DNA of 64,000 nucleotides from Physcomitrium patens (lineage: Eukaryota; Streptophyta; Bryopsida; Funariales; Funariaceae), in contig NC_037264.1 in assembly GCF_000002425.4 (NCBI RefSeq), positions 7,789,399 through 7,853,398 on the forward strand. The letters run 5' to 3'. Shown here piece after piece: positions 34,115 through 47,402 of the stretch. The stretch's first letter is position 1; each line of letters begins with the position of its first letter. Below the pieces are notes generated by a model, which searched no databases, had not been told where the DNA came from, and saw nothing but the letters and a program-made list of their open reading frames with translations. The translations under genes were made by a program, and so were the position numbers.

Positions 34115-36784
34115 TCAACCTTGAAGTCCTTCACTTGGGCCAGGCATGTACTCTTCCTCCTCCTCTGCATTATCATCCTCATCTGATGCTTCGGCAGGTG
34201 TTGCGGCCTGTTGCTCTTCTGTAGGATCTGTATCGTCCATTTTCGGAGCTGACTTGACCACAAGCTTTCCTCTGTGCTTTTCGATCTCCTTTGTGCACGC
34301 ATTTAAGGCATTTTCTAACACAGTAATGCCAAGTTCCTGGCGAACACAATGAACGGGTTAAGCCTCGAGTGTGACATATTACATCGTTTGAATCCTCTAA
34401 CTCTCCAGAATGAGTACTCTAAAATGTATTTGTCTGTGCTCAAATTGGGAAAACTGGCCACGTACTGCAAATTGGATGTAACGAAACTGAAAGTCTATAT
34501 CAGAACGAAGTGGTGAACAAGCATAACTGCGAGTGTGTACTCGTTAACAAGACAACCATTCAAAATGATCAAACAAAGAAAAAAGAAAAAATAATTTTTT
34601 AAAACCCTTCTGACCTTATTAAGAGTCTGAGTGGTGAGAACATATAGCGGAGGTGCGACAAGCTTTATCTTCACAGGGCACTCCTCAGTTCCAGCAGCCT
34701 CAGCCTTTCTCATTGCAGACTGAAACAACAAGCCGCTCAGAAATGAGATTATAAAAATCCATGGCACACATCAACAGTATTGTTTTCGCGTAAGATATTC
34801 CTTCAACTCCAGGAAAAAGGAACGTCATACTGAGATGGGGTGATGGAGCTTTCAACCCCGTTCTCTACGTTATAGCCGTGCCAACTATAATACAGGCAAT
34901 CTACAACACTGAGCACAAACAAGTGCAGATGAACTTTTAGGCAATAGCAACATTGTCTCACCTGAATATGTAAAACCCCATCGAACTGAAAACATTTTAA
35001 CTCAATGTCAGCACGAATTTTCAATGGCTGAGGGGTCATTCTTCTTTTGATGTTCTTGATGAGAGCATCTTGTACAGGTTCAGTCATAGCTGGCACTATC
35101 TTCGTTACCTGCATCATAGAACCCACACGAGAAACAGCAGCAGTTCAGAACCGGAAACATCTTAGAATGCTGCATGGAAGAATATTTAGCACATAGATCA
35201 TAAAAAACTGAAAATAAATATTCCATTTCCAACAAACCTCCTTATCACCCTCCATTTCCTTCACTTCTTTCGTGAGTCCATTGAGCACAGAATCAGGATC
35301 ATTGACTATCAACTTGAAGGCCTGACCATCAATTCAACGAGATAACACGTCATTCAACCTTCAAGGTGCATATTGTAATACTTCGAAAACCTCAAAAATA
35401 GAGCTGCATAGTCTAAAGAAGGTTAATTTCATTCCTAATCGTCAGGGAATGAATAGAGAAAAACCGCCACACACACGGTATGCAGACATCTTCGCAAACT
35501 TCTTCTAAACATCAACTTGAAAATTCGTCTTTTACTACTAAACAATGATAACAACGATCGCCAAGAGTTTGTGCCCACCTCAAATGCATGACCATACTTC
35601 TTGTAGAGCGGCCAGCCCACATGAGTATAAATATCCTGCCACATCAATGAGTCCACGCGATCTTCAAACATTCCATGAGCATTGACAAGTTCACGATACT
35701 GAGCACAGCAGCAATAGACGCGGATTTTACTAACAACACAAAAGTATTTCATAGAAACTTGATCGAATAATGAGCATTGCAGGAAAGGCTGGGACCTTCT
35801 ACTGAACATAAAATTTACCTCCAAATCAGCCTCCAATGTGTCAGCGACATGTCGCATGATCGAATGTACCAACTTGCTCTTATTATAACGCTCCTCGCAC
35901 CTGGCAATATCCTCCTCAGACACTCTGCGCTTGCTAAGATCTATGTAGCCCTTCTCCTTGTCCACTCTGACGACCATCACAGGCTCCTGGCGTCCGACCT
36001 TGATCAAGCTACTTATGCTTCGAATACGTCGACGAGATAGCTCCGACAGGAGAATCATTCCCTCGATGTTATTATATTCAAGTAGTGAAACATACGCACC
36101 CATCTCGGCGATGTTTTTCACCTGCAACTCAGAAACGCAACAATTAGGTGTGCAACACAAACCCGACCAACTTCTCCAAGGAACAATTCGCCATGAATCT
36201 AAAAACCGCTGCCATCACCTGTCTGATGAACCATTCATTATGTCCTTAAAGGAGTGGGAATCTAGATTGCACCTCTCTTGGATCCATTCTTAAGCAATCT
36301 GCATCCCACCATGCTAATAGGGTACTGACTGTTCACATCGAAGTGAGAAACAACGATCAACATCAACGTGGTCACAACACATACAAGGAAACCATAGGGG
36401 CTGGAACCACGTGAATCTGGCAAGTGAAGTAAGGATCACAGAGTGCTTGCTCTCACGGAAAATCTCTAGATTCACCACATTCACGATCACGAACACACCA
36501 TAGCCTCGAAATTCAAGTACTGCCACGATCTCACCACGAATCCACACCCCTTGCCACAAATCCAGACACGACCGGACCTCACTAGAAACCTCAGTATACC
36601 AATCACCAAAACTCCAGAGCATCATGCATCAAACCACAAGACGAAACACACTCCAGCTCCGAGCTCAACACAACAATCCACCAAAACAACGAGCAACAAC
36701 AGCAGATCCACTCACCGACACCATGACGACGTCGTCAACTTCCGGGTAGCGCGCTTCATACATCCGACAGTCACCAGCCGCCAT
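34115..36784 (-). CDS. Translation initiation factor eIF2 alpha subunit, 7 exons, 328 aa
   Basis: Minus-strand coding exons: 36784-36716, 36121-35819, 35635-35579, 35321-35238, 35108-34962, 34719-34615, 34336-34115. All introns are GT-AG and every exon is a multiple of three. The N-terminal S1 domain has [20 protein letters not shown]; the regulatory serine is Ser52 counting Met1 (Ser51 of the literature) in [13 protein letters not shown], the GCN2 kinase site that shuts down initiation. A helical domain ([13 protein letters not shown]) and the C-terminal domain ([36 protein letters not shown]) follow, ending in an acidic tail ([13 protein letters not shown]). The protein is part of the GTP-dependent complex bringing initiator tRNA to the 40S subunit. 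Length fits plant orthologues (~340 aa). Confidence 0.95.
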
Positions 36785-39432
36785 GGCTGCATCAACAATC
36801 GAGCTCCGCGTCTGCGTAGATCTAATTCTGCTGATCTTCACACCGAGCTAAGATCAATCAAACAACGAAACTCAACCTCCACACAACCGATGCGAGGATT
36901 GGGGGAGCGATATCAACCTGGGAGTGACGATGCAACCCTACCAGGGAAGCTGCGTGAAAGTGTGATGTAGATCGGCATCGATCGAGCTTCGACCTACAAT
37001 TTTTGTTGAATTCCCCACAAATTTTTGCTTGCGCGAGTTGCACCGACGTCGACGACGACGACGACGAACATTCAACTATCGATTTGGGTTCTGCCACGCC
37101 AGCGTGGCTCTCTGGATAGTAGACGTTGAAGCCTTCAATGTTTTCGTCTCAATGGTTGTGATGAAGAATTCCAAACTATTTTTACCCAAAAGTTTGGTGC
37201 TGTAGACGGTGCTTGGAACAATTACAAGGCCAGTGTAAAAATAATGTTATTGTTATTCTTATTAACCATAATATTTGATTTCTCAAGTAACTTCTTCATC
37301 TTTGGAATTAAACTCACGTAGTAGATGAAACAACGACACAACCAGCAGGTTCTTATTTGTAGTTTTTCACAAAAGCCATCATTGCTGGTAGAAAAAGGTG
37401 GGGGCTTTACAAGGAATTTCGGGGGAAGGTTTTGTGAAAATAAATAATTACATGCAGTGTTGTGCTCTGTTCTCATCGGCTGCAGGAGCCTTCAACTGTT
37501 CCGTATGGATTTCACATGAGATGGTTGATACATAGGTGTATCATTCACTGTGTTGATGCACGTGCACAAAGGCCACAATTTACTCAGAAGTTGGCAGGAC
37601 GCTTGATGGTGGCAACTTGTCAGCCAAGCCTTATGAAAAGTTTTTAATAAAAGTTAAACAATAGTACATTTTGGGTAAATCCACCAACATTTTCAGCTCA
37701 TTCTAAGTGTGCTTCTATACAGAGTTGAAACTTCACTATTAGTAAATTCTTTGTGATTTATTTGATGATAGGTTTTGATCGTGAAATATAAGTGGATAGT
37801 TATGTAAATTAAATGTAAATATAAGTACGTAAACATGGGTTCTTCTATTTGATCATGTTAAGATTTTTTTGTTGTTTTGTTTTTTTTGTTTTTTTTAGAT
37901 GTTCTGTAATTTTTTGTGTGGAACAAGTTCATGAGGAGGAATTTCATGAAGTCATCTGATAAAAAACAAATTGGTAAAATTTAGTCATTTATTGCAAAAT
38001 AAGATTGATTTGATTTAAAATAATTAATGGATACAAAAACAATTACAGAAGAAATTTAAGATTGTGCATTCATTCACCACTAAACACTAACCTTGAGCTA
38101 AGAATCGATTGACTATTCCATTGCATAATTGCAAATAGAACTAAATAAATTCAATAAACTCTATGCAACCATAACATAAAGAGACGCTCTAATTATAAAT
38201 AACTTTCAAGAAATAAAGAAATAAAGACATAACACACACACACACACAGGAACAAAACCTATAAATAAATCTTCAAAAAGAAACTACAGCATCCAGTTCC
38301 ACAAGAACGACAAAAACCCAACACATTCTCTCGCATAGAAAAAAGAAAAGAACAGAAAAAGAAACTCCACAAAATTGTTGTGTAGTCACTCTCCAAACAA
38401 CACAAAAACTCTAAGAGAAGCGCAAACCACGTTCTCACCCAAAACAACAAGACTGAAACACCCACTCAACATTTTCCCAAAGTGCAACATTTCAGACTCT
38501 AAACAACGATAACCAAAAATACATTCTTTAACTCTCTAGTGGTGATTGTTGTTGTTGCTGTTGTTTAGTGTGTTCTAACCCTTGACAGAGTAGTTGCAAC
38601 CTCAGTGGTGTTTGACAAGAGCAAATACCGAGAAACAATGTTGAGAAGCATGTACTGAAGCAGTGTCGTCACAATTTCCTCCATCGTCATCTTCTTCTTC
38701 TAGTTCCAGTTCGTTTGCTTTATAATAACTGCAGAGTCTGGGTGCGGCTTTTGCTCACCACCGCCTTCAAACCCAAGCGGAGCTAACGAGGCTGGTTCGA
38801 GGAGGAGCCGTCACGAATTCGATCAGCTCCGCGGCTGGCTGGCTGGCTGCAGCAGCAGCAGGAGGAGTGGCTGCATCGCGCCTCCCGTGACCCATCTTTC
38901 TGTGCGCCGTTTCAGCCACTGAGCGAGGATTCTGCGGAGCAAATCCCCACCCTCAGGCCCCACCCTCCCTTTGTGGTTGACCTCCACGCCGTGATCGGGC
39001 CTTAAAGGTAATTGGGTTTGTTTGCTGTGAGATTTGTGGGTTTTTGCTAGGGGCGGATATTCCCGCCGTGATACTTCAGCTTGCTTTTGCCCTTTTTCCG
39101 CTTGTGGCAGCAACTTCCAGTGCGTGCAGTTTACGTGGGTTGGAGTGTATTTGTCGAATCGTCTCTGGGTGTTGGTTTGGGCTTGCATTCGTCTCGGTGG
39201 TGTAGTCATTTCGATGTTGTTTCGAGAGAGGGAGAGAATGGAATAGTTAGTGGGCGATGAGGCTCTTCTGTGAAGAGTTCGAGTCATGCGAATGCTGTGT
39301 GGAAGCTTAGTGTTGGAGTCTCAATCCAGCTTGTTTTTAGCTGACAGAGATTTTTGTCTTCCCTACCCCTGGATTTAATTTTGAAGAGGTAGTTTGTTGT
39401 TGGTGGTGGTGTTGTTGGTGACTTCTGTAGAG
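36785..39432. promoter_or_regulatory. Divergent upstream region between eIF2alpha and the TLC gene
   Basis: The two genes are head to head, so leaders and promoters of both should lie here. A CGA microsatellite lies near 37050-37068 and an AC repeat near 38232-38248. A possible 5'-UTR intron for the TLC gene could start at the GTAATT after AAAG near 39006; this is weak. Short open frames are unremarkable. Confidence 0.4.
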
Positions 39433-40709
39433 ATGGAAGAGGCAAATGAGGCAGTTCATGGTGTGGTTGAGGTCAAACCCTCCAATGCATGGAGACCGGA
39501 TGCGGCCGGCATTTTTTTCTCCCTGCTTCTTGCAATGTGGGGAGTAGTGGTGGCAGTCCTTTTGAAGAATGGAAATACACGCTTGTGGCAAGTATTTGCT
39601 GCTTTCGTATTTTTTGAGGGAGTTAACAGGACCCTTGACCTTTATTTGCGTCGGAGATCAGAGATTGTGGGAGGGCTCACTCCCGCCGTCTATGCAGACT
39701 TTTTGAATACGTCAGTGTCTCTTGTACATTCTTCCATCATCTCCTTATTAGGTAAGGTAAGCGTTTCTACTCTCATTCCATTTTTCTCAAGATCTTATTT
39801 TATTTCATTTTGTCTTTTCTTATCTGTTTTCATAATGTTTTGGATAGGGCATAGGATTGTCATTGTGCTGGCATAGCGATTAGTTGCTGCAAGTGGCCAT
39901 CTTCTACATAGAGCTATGCACCTAACTACTCGTATACCTGCGCAGTGGTTGGGTTGATGGTGAAGGAAGCAAAAGTGTCAGGATTACCGCACATGCTGTC
40001 TCACGACGTTCTTTATAATTGGACATGGCCTGGAGCATACACAGCTTTGGCTATATCCTGTGGTTACTTCACTTATGATCAACTGGATATGATAAGGAAG
40101 CATCTTTATAGTCCTAAGGCGCCGCACTTGCTTGTGCATCACGCAGTCCTTCTCACCTGCTTCACCCCTGCTCTTCAATTGGACTCATGTATCAATTACT
40201 TAATTCTCAGTCTCATATGCGAGGCAAGTCTTCGATTGGTCCTGCTCGCTGCCAGGAATCAGATAAATTATTTGATCCTTACGTAGGAACATTTGTTTGG
40301 CAGCTTGTCCCTTGTCTGATTCATGGAATCAATCCTGCGCCGTGTTAAACCTTAAACCCATGTCTTGAAGCTACAGCTTATCTTGCGAACTGTTTTGTTT
40401 CAGGTGCATTCAATATTCCTGCACTTGCGTAAAGTCAAAAAGCTCTCTTCACCGGAGAACGCAAGGAGTGCTGGGGGCGACACAGTTACTTGGGTGTTAA
40501 ATTGGATCGCGTTCTTTTCGGCCAGACTGTTTGTTCATTTCTGGATAACGGGAAAGCTACTGTGGGACGCTTCTAAATTTCCCCGTGGGTTTGAGTGGCC
40601 GTTGGCCTTAACTGGCATGGTAGGTCTCAACGTCCTGAACGTGCTCCTTGGCCAAGGGCTTTATAAAGCGTTGATGAAAGAGAGGGCTTCTTCTCGCCGA
40701 AAAGATTAA
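39433..40709 (+). CDS. TLC-domain multi-pass membrane protein, 3 exons, 300 aa
   Basis: Coding exons: 39433-39751, 39946-40223 and 40404-40709. Intron 1 is GT-AG in phase 1. Intron 2 uses a GC donor in an otherwise ideal context (GAG/GCAAGT) and a normal CAG acceptor. The product has several hydrophobic spans: near residues 25-42 (GIFFSLLLAMWGVVVAVLL), around HSSIISLL, in AYTALAISCGYFTYDQLDM, around LLTCFTPALQ, in VTWVLNWIAFFSARLFVHF, and near the end in LTGMVGLNVLNVLLGQGL. A central HHAVLLT with the preceding His-rich segment fits TRAM-LAG1-CLN8 homology domains. It is basic at the C-terminus (KERASSRRKD). Family members sit in the ER or plasma membrane and act on lipids or lipid composition; the substrate here is unknown. 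Confidence 0.75.
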
Positions 40710-41310
40710 TCGCCATCCTCTATACTTTCATGTCTATGTCATCGGTCATATGTGGAAACGTCACCACAATATGGAAAGAGAAAGTCAAAGCATTCTTAAC
40801 AGGAATGACACCTCCTGCTTCATTGTTGAATCCACCACGTATCAGGTCAGAGATTTGCACTGTTTTGTGCTGGGGAAAACATGCTTTCGTCTTTTACTTC
40901 ATACAAGATCCGCCCAGATAGATTGATGGGGGAATGGAATTGAGTGGAAGCGAATTCAAGTCCCTGCTCCAAATAATCTTAGAGAGTTGTTGGAACCTAC
41001 AGATGCACGGGGATATCTTAACGGTTTTGCTTCTCCTTCCACAGTTGTACTCCACGGAATGAAGAAAGGTCAGGATTGTAAAGATATTATTAGGTGTGAT
41101 TCCACGGGGTAATTTATGCAACGGATACTTGCACTGAATAGGATCCTAAGGATTTCCATGGTATGAATTGCATGAATGGTCTGGTACAAGTTTCAGATAG
41201 GTGAGTTTTGGCTTCTCAGCTGTGACACATGCCATAAGGTCCATGTCAATGTGTTTTAATTAAGTGCCCTAAATATCCGAGAGCAGTAGTGCTGGTGTGT
41301 GTGTGTGCGT

Positions 41311-41311
<1 letters not shown>

Positions 41312-41341
<30 letters not shown>
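41312..41341 (+). repeat. (T)30 homopolymer after a (GT)n tract
   Basis: A GT repeat runs directly into 30 T. Read on the minus strand this is a long poly(A), possibly a retroposon tail. Confidence 0.9.
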
Positions 41342-43669
41342 CGATGTGGACCGATTGCGGTTTACAATCCGTTTCGTTCGGTTTCTGGCTACAAATGACT
41401 TGTGCCGGCATATGAACTCGTAATATTCGAGCGAATCTTGGGACTCTGCTTCGCATACCAATCGAGAGGTAGCTTGAACTTTAGAGCGTTGTTTTTGAAT
41501 TATTGAAAGATGATAGAAATTCTGCTGTTGTTCTAGTAGGTTGACCAGGTCTTTCCTCGATTTTAGTGGTGTTCCCACCTTCGTGTTTTCCTTGGTCTTA
41601 GAGGGGGTAACATTTTTTCAGTCACCTTCACCTAGGGTTCACAATCGGACCAGGCCTGGATTTTGTACACCGGGAAATGCTGAGAAAAGGAAAGAATTAC
41701 TCCACTATGCTCCTTGTGTCAACACTCGGGTACCTGCTCTTCGACTTCTAGAAATCCGACACTTTTCGCAATCGACCACCTCTATTGGCTGGGAATGCAG
41801 TCAAACAAGGAAATAGCGTGCTTTGTCATCTGCTTCAATAGTCGGTAACACGTAACTGGACGAAAGTCGTTAATGCTTGTGCTAGCGCACTGGGGTAACA
41901 GCCAAGAACACATTTTGTGTGTCAGCGCAGAATCCATCTATCCTGACTGGTCAGCTTATCGTGTATGTTCACCTCAAAACCACACTTAACTTCTTACATC
42001 CTTCTCCACTACATCAGGTCAAACACACGTTCTTAGTTAATTTACACATGTCCATCACGCATCCTGGTTCCAAAAAGCACGAATCGCTTATTTTACTGAG
42101 CTTTAACTTTACGATCCTACTCAAATAACCGACCCGTTCTGCTCGCGATGCATGCAGGGCAGAGTTCAAGTCACAGTCCCGGAGAGGCGTAAATGGGGAA
42201 CACGTCTGGGTCTAAACATGATCCTGCGTTTATTGATCCCTAGAGAGCCTGAAGTGAGGCAAGTGACGTGCACTCCCGCACTCCGTGTGTGCACCCCCAC
42301 CCACCTGCAGATAATGTTTCGTTCCACGTCAATGTTGCAGTTGGCACGCCTGCCTGACTATGACCGGCCCTTTTCCAATCAGTGAGACCTTAGGGGAACG
42401 CGTGTAGCCTGACAGCTTCAAACAGCAGCAGCAGCAGGAGTCAATGAAGCTGTGAAAAACTGCATCAGCTTCAACGCCACAATGACTGCAAGCAGTACTC
42501 GCCGTGACGTTACCAGCAGGTGGTGAAGCACCACAGCTCCATAGCAAACTATGGGCTCCCTCAAGAGAGCAAAGGCTTCATGGGTACATTTCTTTTTTCC
42601 AGTAGGCGAAGCTGCAATGAACCCACCGAACCACACATTCTTGTGTCAGTGAATGCGAGAGATGGATTATTTGACAAGGATTTGCTCATCAGCACATCAG
42701 CGTGAACGCAACACTTGCTGGAGACACCATGAGCATTGTCAATATTGTGCAGTGTTGAGCTTCATAGCTCCCTCTATGATCTTGGGTTGTGTGAAGAGGG
42801 CGTGGTTTGGAAAGTTAACTATCTTTATTTATTTGTTACATAACATTTGTGGGGTCTGGTAGTATCATATTTTAGTGCCACTTTTTCAGGCAAAGATGGG
42901 GTTTTGGTGCCACTTTTCAGTGCCACTTTTTACTTTTTAAAATTTATTTTACACGTGAAATATTTTCTACACAAAGTAGTATCATTTTGAAAAACAAACA
43001 TTAAACGAAGTATTTATTTTCAGACTCAAAATTGATTTTTTTTAAAATGCAAAAGTAGCGAGAACACTATTATAGGTCCTTTGAAGTAAGAAAGCAATGA
43101 TGGTATTGGAAAAGAATGCTTTCTGTACGATTATTTATCTTTGGTTTTGACATTGTGTATTTAATATGATAAATAGATTCCATTTTTGTCATGCCATTTT
43201 TGTTCATAAAACAATGGGACAAGTTAAAGAGAATTATCAACGCGGATCTCCTTTTCAGATCCAAGCAATTCAAATTCTTTTGACTGTCTCCACATCGACT
43301 TTACAACTATAACCTTGTAACCTGTCAGAGGATGGCAAGTAGCACCACCAAATAAGTTGGCAGCTCAAAATCCCAGCTCTAAAAACCCCATCTTTGTGTG
43401 TCATATTGGTCATTTGGTCTACAAGTCTTCAAAGACTTTTCACTTGTATTATATGACATCCAAGTCTTTGCAAACCTTTTCAAAACAGAGATATGATAGT
43501 TTAATGATTAAAAGTCAGAATAAAGCTTGGCGTTGAGATCAGGACCCACACTGCAACTCAAATTGCAGTGAAGGTTTTCTGTGATGGGGTTGATTGCTTC
43601 GAAGGGACAAGAGAGTCACTACTCTATTACTTATTTTCGCGGACATGGTAGTACCACAGAGCTGTCGTT

Positions 43670-43793
43670 TGTATCATTAAGTGGTTGGTGGTAGTGGTGC
43701 CCGTCCCGTAATAGTTTGCCAGTTCCAATCGTGGTTGGTTCAATGTCTTCTTTCTCTTTCGAAACACAAAAAAGAAAGAAAGAAAAAATGTAT
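43670..43793 (+). mobile_element. Possible tRNA-derived SINE
   Basis: TTAAGTGGTTGGTGGTAG resembles an RNA polymerase III A box, and AGTTCCAATC about 45 bp later resembles a B box. An A-rich tail (AAAGAAAGAAAGAAAAAA) follows, and TGTAT flanks the unit at 43670-43674 and 43789-43793. The match is weak at every point and no second copy is in the window. Confidence 0.28.
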
Positions 43794-44880
43794 ATATATA
43801 CATGCATGTGCATTATTGAAACATATATTTTTTGGAAAGTATTGGAGCATTGATGGGAAGGATCATATGTGTAGACGCAAGTCAAAAGAGAAGCAGAGAG
43901 ACGAAGCATGAAGGTCTTCATAAGGTGAGTTACCCACAAGCAGAGTAGCCCATAATTGTCAACTGTTAAAACATGATCTCCGAGAGTTTGCGCTGTGTAA
44001 GTGACTGACACCTGCCCAAGCCCACTGTCGCATGAACTTTAGAGATGATTCAACCCCAAGGGGGGTTCGTAATAATCCGACCCACGTTTTCAACCTGCGA
44101 GAGTTTCTCCACCTCTGGAAGTTCACCAGAACCGTCAGAACGTCGACATCCTTACTTGTGTGGGCGCGTTGCCGACTCTGCAGCAACGACCCACCTGTGT
44201 TGTTGTTTTTTATGTCAATTTCAAGCGGTTACGGGTGGGGAAAACTTCGCAGGCCGTCTTCTTCTTCACCCTGATTGATTCGGCATGAGTTGATCAATTA
44301 ATTGTCTGTGAAAGTCCATCAACTCTTGGATTCAGATGGTCCTGACAACAATGGACCGCGATGCCGAACTCTTGTCATTGAGCTGACCAAACCTTCCCCT
44401 GGCCTCGGTCAGTCCGCCACCGATTGCTTAACCCCATTCATGGCTGTTCCCTTTGGTTCCCTTGGATCGTTCCCTTTGGTTCCCTGAGGATGTTCACACT
44501 TCGTTCCTGACTCTAAGCCTGTGACATCAGACGATTGATCAAATGTGTATTTACTAGCCGACATTGGAAATAAATGTTTTTTTTCTCTCCGGACAGTGTG
44601 AATGTCATGAGAAAGTAAAAAAATACTCAAATTGGTAGTACAATTTGTTTCTGTGATTTGTTGAATATTGCATTTGGTGTAACACATGGAAGTACAGAGT
44701 TGTTTCAATTGAGTGTGGCTTTTTTAATATTTGTGTTATCATGAATAATGTTTATAATGAAACACACTGTAACAGAATGAGACTTTATTCGACCTCATGG
44801 CTTTGTCTTGCAAGTAAAGATGAAAAAGTTTCGACCCATTAAAAAGAAGGTGGAGATTGAAGTAAATCAAGTGGATGTAG

Positions 44881-45344
44881 ATGTGAAGTCAATGTCCACA
44901 ATATATATAAATATTAAATGAAATATTATTTATATGTTGTGCCTAAGAATTCTCAATTAACTTTTTATTTTTCTAATTATTCCTCATATTTTTATTTCTA
45001 ATTATTTTTTCTTTTTTCTTTTTTTGTAATAAAAAGAATAAATCTTGTGCAAAGGCACATTAATTGTAGTTGAGATTTTATTTTTAAAATACAAACTATC
45101 AACCTCAATAGTACTTTTTTGCAATTCTTATATGGGAGATGCCATCATTTGATAGTTTCAAGTTATTTTGGACTTCAAAATCACAAATTTAGGTATATAT
45201 TATAATAAATTAAAAAGTTGCTAAGTTTATGCATATATAATTTTAATAAAATAAGGATAATTGTTTTATTAATAAATTTGTAGTTTTCAAGGATATAATA
45301 AAAAAATTATTTTACAAATTAAACCATATCATTTAGTGTGTTTT
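44881..45344. other. AT-rich flank of the decayed element
   Basis: AT-rich DNA without genes leading up to the left LTR at 45345. The last five bases (GTTTT) pair with ATTTT at 55708-55712 as a probable target duplication with one change. Confidence 0.55.
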
Positions 45345-45881
45345 TATCAAGGACATAAATCTCAAAGAAAGAAAGTCTCAAAACACTCTTGTGTTACTTG
45401 AAAAGACTAAAAAATCACTTAAAGTTGGTAATATGTTAAATTGGAAGGGCTATTGCCAAAGACAAAAAGAATATAAAGTCTTGAAACAAGACTAAGGACT
45501 AAAAAGGCATTGATAAGAATGAAGAAGGCTTCACTCTTGCCTCTATGTATACTATCTAACTAAGAGCTACGTAGCCATGTTTTATATGACCTCCAACACG
45601 TATTGACTTTGGTAGAGACATATTTTAACTTGCAAGGCAAGTTTTTTATATGTGTTCCACATAGTTAGCTTGTTCCATAAGCTACCAATACATATGGCAT
45701 ATGGTTAATTTGTTGACCAAGTTTTTAATCTACTAATCAACTATAAATATATGTAAAGTCAAAATCATGTCTGAAGCTTCTAAGAAGCTTTTTTAGAAGA
45801 TATTATGAAATTAATATATATTTATTTACTTCTACATAATCATATAGGTAATTATTAAAATAAATATGTATGTTCGTGACA
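45345..45881 (-). repeat. 3' LTR of the old minus-strand element
   Basis: About 537 bp, ending in the complement of TGTCACG at 45875-45881. It retains the TTTGGCAATAGCC block in complement near 45450 and a degraded stem-loop around 45510-45540. Confidence 0.87.
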
Positions 45882-46302
45882 TTATCTCTCATTTTAGAGA
45901 TAAGTTCTATAAGAAGCGATCATCATCTTTTACAGATCTTACTATTTTTCATCTTAGTTTTGATGGATGTCATCAATGAAAAACCTCAACCTTCTATACT
46001 ATATTTGCAAGATTCTTTGCTAGCTCCCATATCATTTATTAATGTCATATTATTATATGTAGTTCAAATAAATAATTTGTTAAATCTTTTGCCATAGAAT
46101 TATTAATTTTTGAAAAATCAAAAATATCAGGTCATAAATGAGAACCAAAATTAAAAAAAAAAAAAAATGTTTTTTGAATAGAATAATATATGAAATTATT
46201 GTATGCAAACTCTAACAATAACAAAAGAGATGTTCAATCTTCTTGTTGATAATTGATGCTATATTTCAAATATTGATTCAAAATTTGATTCACCTATTTT
46301 GT

Positions 46303-46836
46303 TTACTGAACAATTTTAGGATGAAAGATTAAAAATAATTTTATGTCTATCTTTAAAATCTTAAAAAGAATTTTCAAAAATCTTAATACAAATTGAATCT
46401 TCTTGTTTGATATAATATCTTTGAATAATCCATGATAGCAATAGATGTTGTCAAAGAAAAGCTTAGTTGTTTCTTTATATGTAATAGATTTTATACATAG
46501 TACAAGATGTGTTATCTTTGTACAATGATCTACTATTACAAATATAAAATCATATAAACTTGAGATTTGAAGATCTATGATAAAATCTTTAGGAATAGAA
46601 GACCATAATTGTTCCAAAATAGATAATGGCTGAAGAAGTCCATAAGGTCAATGATGAGGAATTTTAAATCTTAAATAAATTTCATATGATTGTACAAAGT
46701 CTTTGATTATCTTTTAGATTTGAAGCTACCAAATATCTTTAGATATTAGCTCTAAAGTCATATTGTATCTAAAATGTCAAACTATTGGAAAGTCATGATG
46801 AGCTTGAAGATTACATAATTATGATTCACCTTTTGA
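46303..46836 (-). pseudogene. Integrase remnant of the old element
   Basis: The minus strand encodes a decayed integrase core with recognisable SIPKDFIIDLQ, IFVIVDHCTKITHLVLC, YHGLFKDIIS and ILFKILKIDIKL, matching residue for residue the integrase of elements 1 and 2 apart from many substitutions typical of C-to-T change (R to K/Q/stop, P to L/S, G to D/N). The preceding zinc-finger part is at 46620-46836, where the nested element begins. Confidence 0.9.
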
Positions 46837-47402
46837 TGAAACATGACCAATCTATCTCAAGTGTCCAAGTCTCTTATAATCAATAGTAACTTAAAACCTC
46901 ATTACAAGATAGGACAAACTAGACCAAAACAAAATTGAATATAACTAAAAGAATAGGACATGAAAGACAAAACTGAGCAAAAAAAAAAAACAAAACAAAA
47001 CAGAACTAAAAAGAAAGAATGTAAAAGATGTAAAAAATAAATTTTACTAAAAGAAAGAATCTAAAGCCATATCTAACTAGATACCTCAAAAGGCCTTGGC
47101 CAGTCCTATTTATATCTTATTCTATCACCTTAGACTTTTTAGAATATTCTTAGATGGTGGATCCTATTTAAATAACTACCTTAAATTCTTTTTTTTGAAG
47201 ATTTCATGGTAGGTCCTATCTAAATAACCATCCTAAGTCCTTTTTAGAAGCTTCTATGGTAGGCCTTATATAAATAACTGTCCTATACTCTTTTTAGAAT
47301 GTTCTATAATGGATCTTATTAGTCTACTAACCTAACCCCAAATTCTAAAAACTTCCATGGTTCTAACTATTTATATAATTATCTTATCTATACCCTATTA
47401 TA
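46837..47402 (-). repeat. 3' LTR of the nested element
   Basis: 566 bp. It shares with the right LTR the blocks GACCAATCTATCTCA, AAATTGAATA, CCTATTTATAT/TTCATTTATAC and GGTTCTAACTAT. Confidence 0.85.

Larger units (their letters stand above)
40710..44880. other. Intergenic DNA, no confident gene
   Basis: 4.2 kb of moderate composition containing a 30-base T run (41312-41341) and a possible tRNA-derived SINE near 43670-43793. Short open frames lack domains, splice partners and compositional support. From about 44880 the sequence passes into the next AT-rich block. Confidence 0.45.

Noticed and set aside
35636..35705. Longer third exon of eIF2alpha adding about 23 residues
   Set aside because: A GGCAG acceptor just before the codons for [10 protein letters not shown] restores the family length and phase; the extra residues match nothing in eIF2alpha.
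45870..46097. Plus-strand 75-codon frame
   Set aside because: Antisense to the decayed pol end of the minus-strand element.
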